The notes beneath the pieces were generated by a model. That model saw only the letters and a list, made by a program, of their open reading frames with translations. It ran no database searches and was not told the origin of the DNA. A stretch of 64,000 nt of DNA, from NCBI RefSeq assembly GCF_030817215.1, contig NZ_JAUSZA010000001.1, positions 2,640,501 through 2,704,500 on the forward strand, in the 5' to 3' direction. This document shows positions 54,537 through 63,409 of this stretch, in pieces. The position numbers and the translations under genes were made by a program. This DNA is from Paenibacillus sp. V4I3 (lineage in GTDB: Bacteria; Bacillota; Bacilli; Paenibacillales; NBRC-103111). Position 1 is the first letter of the stretch; each line of letters opens with the position of its first letter.

Positions 54537-54659
54537 ATGCTAGACGCACTTGATGCGATCTGCTGGATAGCACCTCCCTTTTTGTTTTGGTATCAACTAT
54601 GGCTGAGTGTTTATTACAGAGAGGGTGGTGACGATGCAGGGACAGAAGCTGAGCGATGA
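54537..54659 (+). CDS. Possible small membrane protein (40 aa)
   Basis: MLDALDAICWIAPPFLFWYQLWLSVYY has one hydrophobic segment; weak AAGGGAAG before the ATG. Overlaps the start of the terminase small subunit by 26 bases. Real but uncertain. Confidence 0.4.
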   Translation: MLDALDAICWIAPPFLFWYQLWLSVYYREGGDDAGTEAER

Positions 54660-55053
54660 ACTGAAAGAGAGTATCAGAGCGCACTTAGCGATGACAAACA
54701 ACACGCGCGAGACTGCCCGTCACTTCAACGTTTCTGACTACTCAGTGAGGAAAATAAGGGATGAAAAGCCCGATGAGTTCACGCAGCTTCACGCAGACAA
54801 AAAGACTGAGTTTGTGCATAATGCATGGTCGATGGTTGGCGAGATATTGAACGAGATGAAAGTGAAAATGACCGATGCAAGCTTTAGAGACTTAGCGACT
54901 GGACTTGGCATCATTACAGATAAAGCATTACTCGTTAGCGGTGAAGCAACAAGCCGCAGCGACAATAATAATAAGAACACGCATGAGCTTGGTGAGATGA
55001 CAGCCGAGCAAGCAGATGAGCTGATCAGAGCATACGTTGGTGGATCGTCATGA
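54634..55053 (+). CDS. Terminase small subunit
   Basis: 139 residues: an N-terminal HTH (LSDELKESIRAHLAMTNNTRETARHFNVSDYSVRKIRDE) that recognises the packaging site and a helical oligomerisation part. Overlaps the large subunit by 4 bases. ATG 54634 behind GAGGGTGGTGA is preferred to the longer frame from 54607. Confidence 0.8.
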   Translation: MQGQKLSDELKESIRAHLAMTNNTRETARHFNVSDYSVRKIRDEKPDEFTQLHADKKTEFVHNAWSMVGEILNEMKVKMTDASFRDLATGLGIITDKALLVSGEATSRSDNNNKNTHELGEMTAEQADELIRAYVGGSS

Positions 55054-56777
55054 GTACCGCATATGACTACTGGAATACACGACTAGCCAAGGCTAATCCG
55101 GAACAGCGCAGAGTTATCCTTGCTAAGATGATTAAGCACGTTAACGAGACAAAGCAGCGTGAGAATGCGCTCAGAGTTAACAATGCTTATGAGTGGATCA
55201 CACGCAACAACTTCACCAATGAGAATGGTATCCCGATGGAGTTTGCTGACCGCGACTTCATGATCCAGCCGCTGTGTGATGAGTCAAAGCTTCTAGCGGT
55301 ACTCAAGTGCTCACAGGTTGGTTTCTCTACAATGTCGATATTCAAGGCCTGCTTCCACAATGCGAAGTACGGTCATAACATCATATATACGCTTCCGACT
55401 GATTCTGACGTTGAAGAGTTTAACAAAGCTAAGACGAACATGATACTGGACAACAATCCAACGATCAAAGCGCAGATGATCGAGAACAGTCTTCACACGA
55501 AGTCGTTCCGAACACTGAGCGGAGATAACGTTGGATTTACTTTTTACAAAGGGACATACGGGAAATCAGCATCTATCATGCAAACAGCTGACATTCTCAT
55601 CAAGGATGAGTTTGACCGCAGCAATCAAGGTGTGCTGAACGCATACAAGTCACGTATCAAAGCCAGTGCATACGCAGCTGAGTGGGAGTTCAGCAATCCG
55701 AGCTTCCCAAGCTTTGGCGTCGACTACACATGGCAGCTGAGCGACCAGAAGCATTACTTCTATTGGTGCCCCAAGTGTGACCATCCTTCATACATCACAT
55801 ACGAGCCTGAAAGCTTCGATGGTGGCAACACTCACCATGTATGCAAAGAGCGGCGTGAGTACGTGTGTGGTGCTTGTGGTGATGTGTTAGACAGGCGCAC
55901 AGCTGATAAAGAGTGGGTACCGAAGTATGAAGATGATCGCGACGGTATCAGCGGCTATTGGATTAGCCAGATGATGGCACCGTGGATCAGCGCAAGAGAG
56001 CTTATACGTGATGAGAAGCTTATGTTGCCTGATGTATTCGCTAACTTCGACTTAGGCCGAGCGTATGCATCTAACAGTAATAGCTTGGACCCGAGCAACA
56101 TCATCAAGAATGTACAGTACGATGAGAATGGTTACATACCAAAGGTTACTCCTGGTAAGTTCCGCTGCTTAGGCGTTGACCAAGGTGGTACTGACGATAA
56201 CCCGAAGCTGTACTGTGTCAAAGGTACGGAGGAAGGTATCGACGAGGTCATTAAGCTAGACTCATGGGAGAAGCTGCACAACTACATGAGGATGAAGAAC
56301 ATCAGCATGTGTGTGATCGATAATGCACCGAAGCCTGAGAAAGCTATCGAGCTTGCTACAGCGTTCCCGGGCAAAGTATGGCGCTGTGTGTTCGACTACA
56401 ACGACGAGAGGAAGCAACTGTATGAGGGTGATTATAAGACGCGTATCCTTAACGCTCATCGTACTCGCATATTTGATCGTGTTGTGGACGGATACATTAC
56501 AGGTGAGCGTAAAGTGTTTATTGACGGTCTTGAGCGTTCTCTTAGCGGTATGGCTCCAGGTAATGAGTCGCTATGTATCCACTGGAAAGCACAGCGGAAA
56601 GTAGGGGGCAATGGTGAAACTCCTGCGGATCGCGAGAAGAACAAACACTTGAAGCTAGATAAGCAGGGTAACATCAGGCCGATGTGGGTGAATGAGGGTG
56701 CCGATCACTTTAGTTTGGCTGACATATACAATCAGTTAGCGCAGCTGGTGATCAAGAAGCAAATGGAAGGAGCGTGA
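55050..56777 (+). CDS. Terminase large subunit (GpA type)
   Basis: DNA-packaging motor, 575 residues. ATPase: degenerate Walker A LKCSQVGFST near residue 88, YTLPTDSDVEEFNKAK, and Walker B ILIKDEFDR. A zinc ribbon (CPKCDH, CGACGD) follows at about 240-290, then the RNase H-like nuclease with the LGVDQGG acidic motif near residue 375. The GpA family includes lambda-type terminases. Confidence 0.9.
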   Translation: MSTAYDYWNTRLAKANPEQRRVILAKMIKHVNETKQRENALRVNNAYEWITRNNFTNENGIPMEFADRDFMIQPLCDESKLLAVLKCSQVGFSTMSIFKACFHNAKYGHNIIYTLPTDSDVEEFNKAKTNMILDNNPTIKAQMIENSLHTKSFRTLSGDNVGFTFYKGTYGKSASIMQTADILIKDEFDRSNQGVLNAYKSRIKASAYAAEWEFSNPSFPSFGVDYTWQLSDQKHYFYWCPKCDHPSYITYEPESFDGGNTHHVCKERREYVCGACGDVLDRRTADKEWVPKYEDDRDGISGYWISQMMAPWISARELIRDEKLMLPDVFANFDLGRAYASNSNSLDPSNIIKNVQYDENGYIPKVTPGKFRCLGVDQGGTDDNPKLYCVKGTEEGIDEVIKLDSWEKLHNYMRMKNISMCVIDNAPKPEKAIELATAFPGKVWRCVFDYNDERKQLYEGDYKTRILNAHRTRIFDRVVDGYITGERKVFIDGLERSLSGMAPGNESLCIHWKAQRKVGGNGETPADREKNKHLKLDKQGNIRPMWVNEGADHFSLADIYNQLAQLVIKKQMEGA

Positions 56778-56781
56778 TACC

Positions 56782-58950
56782 GTGGCAGATGATAAGCCAA
56801 AGAGTCCAGATGAGCAGAAGCTGAAGGATCTCAGTGACCGCATGAACACCGACTTACAAACGTCGAAGAAGTACATGGACCCGATACATCAACTCATGGA
56901 CAAATACTACAGTATGTACCGTAACCGATGGACGGACAACAACCAAGACTTCCAAGTGAGTGACTTATACGCTTATGTGGAGACAGTGGTGCCGATCCTA
57001 ACGAACAACCGCGTGAGAGCAACGGTGCATAGCGACTATCCAGACTATATCAAGCATGCTGACGGTATAGCGGATATCCTAGATCACACGTATGACATCA
57101 ACGATTGGGATTATAAGTCGCAGAAGATAGCGCGTATGGCCGAGATATACCGTTCAGCTATTGCTTACACTGGATTTGATGCTGATTACAAGAATGGCTC
57201 AGGTAAGCTCGACATCAAAAACATTAATATGCGCTGGTGTTACTTAGACCCGGCACCAACAGAGTTCGAGGAATCGGGCTTCTTTTTCTACGTTGAGCCT
57301 AAGCGACAGAGTGAAGTCGTGAAGATGTATCCGAAGAAGAAACAGGAGATCATCGACAGTGTTGGCAAGTCTAGCGCATCCATGGGAAGTGATCAGAAGG
57401 GGAACAACTGGTTCAAGTCATGGGTAAACACCATGAAAAACTGGGTGACATTCTCTGCTGACAGTAAGAGTATGAACCGTCTGCAGGAGTATCAAACGTT
57501 ACCGGAGCTCACAGAGGATCAGAAGCGCAAGAACAGTGTGGCATTCATTCACTATTGGTACCGCGATGATGACGACAAATGGCGCTGCTCCTACTGGGCT
57601 GATGATGTGCTGCTTGAAGATATGCCGAATCCATTTTGGCATGAGAGATTGCCATATGACATCTACAACCCAACAGATGACATTCTATCCACGATGGGCG
57701 TGCCGATGGGTGAGCATATAGAGAATCTCAACTATGAGAAGAATGTGATGATGCAGTACATTGTGAAGTCAGCTGAACGCGCGGTTGATCCTATTCTCAT
57801 CTTTAACACAGCGATGGGCATTAAGGATCCGCAGGCATTGCGCGAGAAAGCGACTGAGACAGGAACGTTAGGACTTAACAATCCCGATATGGTTCCGCTA
57901 AGCGCCATTGCAGAGTACTTTGTACCGCCTCCGCTGCCTAACTATGTGTTAGATCTACCTGATCGCTTCTCACAGCTTGAGGATAGGCTCACAGGCGTAA
58001 ATGACTCCTTCCGCGGTATGAGTGATGCTACAAGCGGTAAAGAGGTACAGCTCAAGCAAGAAGCAGCTTACACGCGCATCAAGACGAAGATTGACAACTT
58101 CGAGCGCTTTAATAAATCCATAGCTGAGAAGATTATTGTTAACGCTATGCAGTTCTACAAAGAGACTCGCGCATTCCGGATTAAAGGTGATTACACCAAG
58201 TACGCGGATATGCAAGGGCAAGAGGATGCACCGTTTGAAGTGCAGCCAATCCAGAAGGGTATGGAGCAAGTTCCGCAGCAAGAAGGCCAAGAGCCTACGC
58301 AGGAGCCTGTATATGACCGCACTGAGTTCTTCATGTATGCCAATCCCAACGAGTGGACGAATATTGTCGATGATCAGGGCGAGGAAGCACCGCAAGCTGA
58401 AGGATTGGAGCAAGAAGATGCTACACCTACCAAGGAAAGCGCCGAACGAGCTTACAAGATACTACAGTTCACCGTAGAGATCGAGGCAGGTTCTTCACTT
58501 CCAACCTCACGCATGGCGAGAAAAGAGGAAGCGCTCGAACTGGCCAAGATGCAGATGATCGATCAGGAGGCTGTGTTGGATTCATTCGACTGGCCTAAAC
58601 GTGATGACATCATTAAGCGCATGAAAGAAGCGCAGCAGGCACAGATGCAACAACAGCAACAGATGCAGGAGCAACAAGCGCAAATGCAAGCACAGCAGCA
58701 ACAAGCGCAACAACAACAACAGATGGAAATGAAGCAAATGGAGATGCAAGCGAAGCAACAGGAACAAGCCGCTAACCATGAGCATCAAACGAAAGTCACA
58801 CAGATGAACAATGATGCAAAAGGACAGCCGACACAAGGCGACCAACAACCACAACAGCCTGATATAGCTGGTGGACTGGACAAGTTGCGTCAAGCTGATC
58901 CGCGTCTAGCCAACCTGAGTGATGAGGAAATCATGTCATTAATTGCATAA
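56782..58950 (+). CDS. Portal protein (P22-like)
   Basis: 722 residues, the length of P22 gp1-type portals. Recognisable parts: YSMYRNRWTDNNQDFQVSDLYAYVETVVPILTNNRV, AYTGFDADYKNGSGKLDIKNINMRWCYLDP, PYDIYNPTDDILSTMGVPMGEHIENLN. From residue about 615 the chain is dominated by Gln, Met and Ala, a coiled coil barrel-like tail as in long P22 portals. GTG start with AAGGAG. Confidence 0.88.
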   Translation: MADDKPKSPDEQKLKDLSDRMNTDLQTSKKYMDPIHQLMDKYYSMYRNRWTDNNQDFQVSDLYAYVETVVPILTNNRVRATVHSDYPDYIKHADGIADILDHTYDINDWDYKSQKIARMAEIYRSAIAYTGFDADYKNGSGKLDIKNINMRWCYLDPAPTEFEESGFFFYVEPKRQSEVVKMYPKKKQEIIDSVGKSSASMGSDQKGNNWFKSWVNTMKNWVTFSADSKSMNRLQEYQTLPELTEDQKRKNSVAFIHYWYRDDDDKWRCSYWADDVLLEDMPNPFWHERLPYDIYNPTDDILSTMGVPMGEHIENLNYEKNVMMQYIVKSAERAVDPILIFNTAMGIKDPQALREKATETGTLGLNNPDMVPLSAIAEYFVPPPLPNYVLDLPDRFSQLEDRLTGVNDSFRGMSDATSGKEVQLKQEAAYTRIKTKIDNFERFNKSIAEKIIVNAMQFYKETRAFRIKGDYTKYADMQGQEDAPFEVQPIQKGMEQVPQQEGQEPTQEPVYDRTEFFMYANPNEWTNIVDDQGEEAPQAEGLEQEDATPTKESAERAYKILQFTVEIEAGSSLPTSRMARKEEALELAKMQMIDQEAVLDSFDWPKRDDIIKRMKEAQQAQMQQQQQMQEQQAQMQAQQQQAQQQQQMEMKQMEMQAKQQEQAANHEHQTKVTQMNNDAKGQPTQGDQQPQQPDIAGGLDKLRQADPRLANLSDEEIMSLIA

Positions 58951-58962
58951 TTATCCGCTTAA

Positions 58963-58996
58963 CAGGCCCATGCTGAGACTGCATTGGGCCTTTCTC
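58963..58996 (+). terminator. Terminator after the portal gene
   Basis: AGGCCCATGC pairs with GCATTGGGCCT around TGAGACT with one bulge, then TTTCT. It may set the ratio of portal to scaffold and coat. Confidence 0.7.
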
Positions 58997-59047
58997 AATT
59001 ATTCGTAAATAGAACAACCCAAACGGGACTCTATAGGAGGAATTTAT

Positions 59048-60004
59048 ATGTTTAAGATCAGTACACCGCGCTTTAATTTGGATGGTTCAGAAGGTGGAGG
59101 CGACGATTGGGGCAGCATTGCTCAGTCAGCTTTTAGCGATGAATCGGTGGATGATGGACAAGCGGAAGCCCCGGACACGGAAGAGTTAGAGACAGCGGAA
59201 ACAACGGACACCGAAGATGCGGTTGAGCCCGACGGTGAGCCTGAGCAAGAAGAGGAAGCTTCAACGAGCCCATTTGATGATGAAGCAGAGGTTGAACTAG
59301 GCGAGGGACGCCAGCCAGTCAAGTTTGCTGAGCTCAAGCAGGGTTATTTGCGGCAGAGTGATTACACGAAGAAGACACAGGCTTTAGCAACAGAGAGATC
59401 CACTTTCGAAGCTGAACGCGCATCATGGGAACCGGCTAAGCAGACGGATGAGTTCTTGAGGACTAACCCATGGTTGGCTCAACAAATCAATGGCTTCATT
59501 CAGGAGTTTAGAAACACAGGCTCCATTCCCATCGAGGAAGCCATGCAAGACATGCAATACGGTCAGTACATCAACACTCTTGTGGCTGATGTGACGCGAT
59601 TGACATTAGAGAATCAGACGTTACGTGGTGACTATGAAGGTATCAAGCTCACTAGCGAAATGACAGGCCTACAGAATGATCTAAAAGCCGAATACGGCGA
59701 GTTAGTAACACCAGAGTATATTGAGTCACTCCAAGAGCGTGGCAAGGCTGAGAAGCTTTCTACAGCGACATTGAAGGACATAGCCGAAGGTTACTTAACG
59801 AAACAAAAGCTGCAGCAGACACAACAGGATACAAAGAAAGTTACGAAAGAGGCGCAAGCCAAAACAATTCAAAGCTTGCAGGAGAAAAGGACATCATTAC
59901 CACCACAACCGAGGCAGAACGGCCAACGTCCAGGCGATAACACACCAGATACATCCACGATGGACTGGATGCAAATGGCGAAATTGGCAGCAGGTAAGAT
60001 GTAA
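59048..60004 (+). CDS. Scaffolding protein
   Basis: 318 residues: a very acidic disordered first 85 residues, then coiled coils and a basic Gln/Pro end, typical for phage scaffolds, and placed directly between portal and coat. It guides procapsid assembly and leaves before DNA filling. Confidence 0.82.
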   Translation: MFKISTPRFNLDGSEGGGDDWGSIAQSAFSDESVDDGQAEAPDTEELETAETTDTEDAVEPDGEPEQEEEASTSPFDDEAEVELGEGRQPVKFAELKQGYLRQSDYTKKTQALATERSTFEAERASWEPAKQTDEFLRTNPWLAQQINGFIQEFRNTGSIPIEEAMQDMQYGQYINTLVADVTRLTLENQTLRGDYEGIKLTSEMTGLQNDLKAEYGELVTPEYIESLQERGKAEKLSTATLKDIAEGYLTKQKLQQTQQDTKKVTKEAQAKTIQSLQEKRTSLPPQPRQNGQRPGDNTPDTSTMDWMQMAKLAAGKM

Positions 60005-60059
60005 ATTGGTTGGGTGATGATTCCTTAAGTCTCGCTGACAACAAAGGAGGAGCCTTATT

Positions 60060-61019
60060 ATGGCTGGAGGAAATTTTGACAAGTTTTTAGCATCGTTTTT
60101 ACCGTTGATCCCAAAGAAAATGTACGACAATATCATGAAGAGTTCACCGCTCATGTATCAAATCATGAAGCAGAAGAAACAGTGGGATAGCGGCGGCGAC
60201 ACGATCAAGATTCACTTGAAATATAAACATGCGACTAACGTTGGGTCTTACCAAGGGTATGACACAATGGATATCACTCCACAAGATACTCGCACGGATG
60301 CTGAGTTTAAACTCAAGCAACTGTATGCGAGTATTATTTTTAACGGCTACGAGGACGCGGCTTCTTCAGGTGAGAATGCAATCTTCAAGATGGCACAAAT
60401 TGCTACTGAAGATGCAGAAGCAGCTCTGAAGGACCTGTTTGCACAGCTGATCTTCAAGGATGGCACTGGTAACGGTGGAAAAGATATCCTCGGCCTTAAA
60501 GCTGCAGTAGATGACGGGACAGCCGTTGCTACATATGGAGGTATCAACCGTTCCACATACACATGGTGGAAGTCACAGTATGACGGTGCAGCCGCTGCGC
60601 TATCTACTGCTAAGATGCAAGCGATGTTCCTTAAGTGTTCACGCGGTGGCGTAGAGAACAAACCTGATTTCATCGTGACCGACCTGAATCAGTTCCAGAA
60701 GTACCTTGCGCTAGTCGATGGTAAAACAACGATTCAGCAGCCGCTTGGTAAAGTTGGACAAGAGTTCGCTAACCTTGGATTCACTCAGGTGTCCTTCATG
60801 GGCGTGCCGGTGGTTTATGACGAGTACTGCCCAGCTAACACCATGTACATGCTCAACTCCAATACACTCCAATTGCACGTTAAGCCGGGTAAGGACTTCA
60901 AACCAACTGAAATGGTGAAGCCTGCTAACATGGACGCCAAAGTTGGTCAGATCCTTTGGGCTGGTGAACTTATCTGCACAGAGCCACGCGCTAACGGTAA
61001 ACTTGAGAACTTAACTTAA
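60060..61019 (+). CDS. Major capsid protein
   Basis: 319 residues of the HK97-fold coat group seen with P22-type portals: ANFDKFLASFLPLIPKKMYD-like start, AIFKMAQIATEDAEAALKDLFAQL (spine helix) and a conserved FKPTEMVKPANMDAKVGQILWAGELICTEPRANGKLENL end. GGAGGAG precedes the ATG. Forms the icosahedral shell. Confidence 0.88.
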   Translation: MAGGNFDKFLASFLPLIPKKMYDNIMKSSPLMYQIMKQKKQWDSGGDTIKIHLKYKHATNVGSYQGYDTMDITPQDTRTDAEFKLKQLYASIIFNGYEDAASSGENAIFKMAQIATEDAEAALKDLFAQLIFKDGTGNGGKDILGLKAAVDDGTAVATYGGINRSTYTWWKSQYDGAAAALSTAKMQAMFLKCSRGGVENKPDFIVTDLNQFQKYLALVDGKTTIQQPLGKVGQEFANLGFTQVSFMGVPVVYDEYCPANTMYMLNSNTLQLHVKPGKDFKPTEMVKPANMDAKVGQILWAGELICTEPRANGKLENLT

Positions 61020-61032
61020 GGAGGGGAAACAA

Positions 61033-61239
61033 ATGTCAGTTAACAACACATTTCGCGCTAATACATTAGCTAATACATCCGGTATCACGACTATCAACGG
61101 TACGGAGTTGACTATCGAATTCCTAACAGCCAACCCAACAAACACATCAGGCATCCCACGCATCTGGTTCAACCTTACAGACTTCAAACTATACACGTAT
61201 GATGGCACTACTCAACGTGCATCGGCTGCACAAGCCTAA
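61033..61239 (+). CDS. Small head protein (68 aa)
   Basis: Thr/Asn/Ser-rich beta-type sequence without motif; GAGGGG before ATG and right after the coat gene. It may be a decoration or head-completion protein. Confidence 0.55.
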   Translation: MSVNNTFRANTLANTSGITTINGTELTIEFLTANPTNTSGIPRIWFNLTDFKLYTYDGTTQRASAAQA

Positions 61240-61266
61240 TACTGCTGAACAATCCTAACGGAACTC

Positions 61267-61301
61267 AGGCCACCTTGACACAATGTGAGGTGGCCTTTTT
61301 T
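61267..61301 (+). terminator. Terminator after the capsid genes
   Basis: AGGCCACCT pairs perfectly with AGGTGGCCT around TGACACAATGTG, followed by six Ts. Confidence 0.9.
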
Positions 61302-61327
61302 CGTTGGAACTCAGAAAGGAGATCATT

Positions 61328-61609
61328 ATGAGCGAACTCGAACAGACGATTCATCTAATTAACGACAGCGAACCATTCACAGCAATGTGGGATGGAAAGA
61401 TATACTGGCTGACAGCCGATCCGCTTGAGGTGGAAAAGGGAATAGCGGAGCATTGGCAACAGCGTCATCCAGAATTAAAGTTACGCATTGAGTCAATAGC
61501 AGCAGAAGAGATAGAACGAAGGGACCCGGTTAATCCATTAGAGGCTAACGATAGAGGGGAAGCGTTCGCAGGCATCAAGAGGACTCGCAAGAAAAATAGC
61601 GAGGAGTGA
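61328..61609 (+). CDS. Small acidic phage protein (93 aa)
   Basis: Starts MSELEQTIHLINDSEPFTAMWDG and has a charged helical end. ATG 61328 behind AAAGGAG; the frame from 61304 starts before that site. Function unknown, between coat and SGNH genes. Confidence 0.6.
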   Translation: MSELEQTIHLINDSEPFTAMWDGKIYWLTADPLEVEKGIAEHWQQRHPELKLRIESIAAEEIERRDPVNPLEANDRGEAFAGIKRTRKKNSEE

Positions 61610-61614
61610 TGTGA

Positions 61615-62808
61615 ATGTCAACGAATAAAACGTGGGTTAATGGTGCATTGGCTGCGACAAGCGGGAGGCGCGGATCCGATGAAATCAAGCGAATTTCCGT
61701 AGGTTCGCGCGGGCAGATTCCCAATCAAGGGATGAGTAACGGTGCGGAACAGTCTGCAACATTCCTAACCAGACACGTCATTGGATGTGATTGTCATGAT
61801 ATTACCGTCGTATATCCTAACTGGCACAGTGAGAACGGTGGAGACGTAAGCGGAGATAACGATATTATGGTGAAGTTTTCGATTAAGTCAGTCAATGCGA
61901 GTAATGCAGCCACATACTTCCCTGCATATTTCGGTGATGTCCAAACGGTAACGATTAAGCCGGGGGCGACGGTTGAGTCCGAACCAGTGGCAATTGACCT
62001 TAAAAAAGGTGACGTCATCGAAATTCTGACCTATGTATCCGTAACAACTTTAGGCCAAAAATGGCCGCAGGGCATGACTATCTACGCTGAAAAAGGCGAT
62101 GGTAAAGCATCAGGGGTGGATAATACAGCAGGTGGATCTTGCCCGACAGTTGGTGTTTATGGGTATACGCCCTTGGTTATTGTGGGAACGCCAAACAACC
62201 CTGGTGAAACAGCCATTATGTTAGTTGGTGATTCTGTTATTAGTGGCGGCGGCGATGGCATGAATGACATGGGCTATGCCGTGCGTGCGATAAACGATAA
62301 ATACGCATACAGCATGATGAGTCGTGGTGGTACGTCCGCTGATGGCATGATCAATCAAACCGGGCGCAATCGCATGAAATTGGCCAAGTACTTTACATCA
62401 GCCATTGTAAATTTCTTCACAAATGACATCAACAATGCTGTAGACCTTGCGCAAAGGGAAATTGAAGTTTTATACGTTTGTAACCAATTATATAGACGAG
62501 GTATAAAAAAGATTGCTTATGCAACTTGTACGCCTAGAACAACAAGTACAGATTCTTGGGCAACCGTAGGTAACCAAACGACGGCAAATAGCTATTTCGC
62601 AGCAGGGGCAAGTAAACGCGGACAGGCGAATGCGTGGTTACGATCATTACCTGCACCAATTACCGCAGTATTCGATGTATCCGATATGGTAGAAAATAAC
62701 CGTGATAGTGGTATATGGAAAGCCGGATACACGGATGATGGTATTCACCCGAATGTCACCGGGCACATTGCAGCAGCAAAAGCGATTGATTTAACTGTAT
62801 TAATTTAA
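61615..62808 (+). CDS. SGNH/GDSL hydrolase, virion-associated
   Basis: 397 residues. The first 185 form a beta-rich domain without known motif. The hydrolase domain follows with block I MLVGDSVISGGG (nucleophile Ser), block II SRGG, block III FFTNDINN (Asn) and block V DDGIHPNVTGH (catalytic Asp and His). It should act as an esterase or deacetylase, perhaps on cell-wall or capsule acetyl groups. It lies between capsid and adaptor genes, an unusual place, and would be unknown in classical P22. No signal peptide. Confidence 0.82.
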   Translation: MSTNKTWVNGALAATSGRRGSDEIKRISVGSRGQIPNQGMSNGAEQSATFLTRHVIGCDCHDITVVYPNWHSENGGDVSGDNDIMVKFSIKSVNASNAATYFPAYFGDVQTVTIKPGATVESEPVAIDLKKGDVIEILTYVSVTTLGQKWPQGMTIYAEKGDGKASGVDNTAGGSCPTVGVYGYTPLVIVGTPNNPGETAIMLVGDSVISGGGDGMNDMGYAVRAINDKYAYSMMSRGGTSADGMINQTGRNRMKLAKYFTSAIVNFFTNDINNAVDLAQREIEVLYVCNQLYRRGIKKIAYATCTPRTTSTDSWATVGNQTTANSYFAAGASKRGQANAWLRSLPAPITAVFDVSDMVENNRDSGIWKAGYTDDGIHPNVTGHIAAAKAIDLTVLI

Positions 62809-62838
62809 TTAATCGAAGTTCGCGAAAGAAGGTGAACA

Positions 62839-63408
62839 ATGGGAGCATCAACTACAGCTCAATTAATCGCAAAGGGTAAGGCTGAGAACGGATACAATAA
62901 CGCTGGTATCTCATCTGACAACGCGTGGCTAGATTTTTTCAACGATGCGTTGCGTGATCTGGTCGATGAACTGAACATTCAAGAGGTACTGCCTACAATT
63001 ACACACGATGGGCTTACAAGAGAGCATGATCTGCCTGCAGATTATTACTCTCTTATTGTGTTTAACGATGGCAGTAATAACCGCATTGTCCAGCGCAGGA
63101 ACTACGATCAGCAGTATCCTCCAGGCTATTGGGTGTTATACAAGGGCAGCAAGTACGTGCTCGACCTGTATAACTTCTCATTCGCCAATACCTTCGCCGG
63201 ATTGTATCAGCGCTATGCAAAGGCGTTGTCATCCACTACAGACACGCCAGAGGTGCCGAGCGTAGGTGAGAGGGCCCTAGTATATTACGCGATATCTAAA
63301 GCACTGTATAACAATAATCAGATGGGTCAGGGACAAGAGTACGAGAAGAAGTACGAGCAGGAAAAATTGAAGATCCGCACAGCAGCGTCTCGAGCAAGGG
63401 GGCAATGA
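62839..63408 (+). CDS. Head completion adaptor (P22 gp4-like)
   Basis: 189 residues with DNAWLDFFNDALRDLVDEL, DLPADYYSLI and SVGERALVYYAISKALYNNNQMGQGQEYEKKYEQEKLKI, the helical pattern of phage adaptor proteins that bind the portal ring. AAGAAGGTGA precedes the ATG. Confidence 0.75.
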   Translation: MGASTTAQLIAKGKAENGYNNAGISSDNAWLDFFNDALRDLVDELNIQEVLPTITHDGLTREHDLPADYYSLIVFNDGSNNRIVQRRNYDQQYPPGYWVLYKGSKYVLDLYNFSFANTFAGLYQRYAKALSSTTDTPEVPSVGERALVYYAISKALYNNNQMGQGQEYEKKYEQEKLKIRTAASRARGQ

Positions 63409-63409
63409 T

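Noticed and set aside
54519..54593. Pseudoknot-like pairing AAAGGG/CCCTTT and TGATACC/GGTATCA
   Set aside because: The arms are far apart and overlap a small coding frame; no known RNA family matches, so it is likely chance.
58582..58893. Tandem repeat in the portal gene
   Set aside because: The CAA/CAG-rich stretch encodes the Gln-rich tail of the portal protein; low-complexity coding, and the leucine-rich antisense frame is its shadow.
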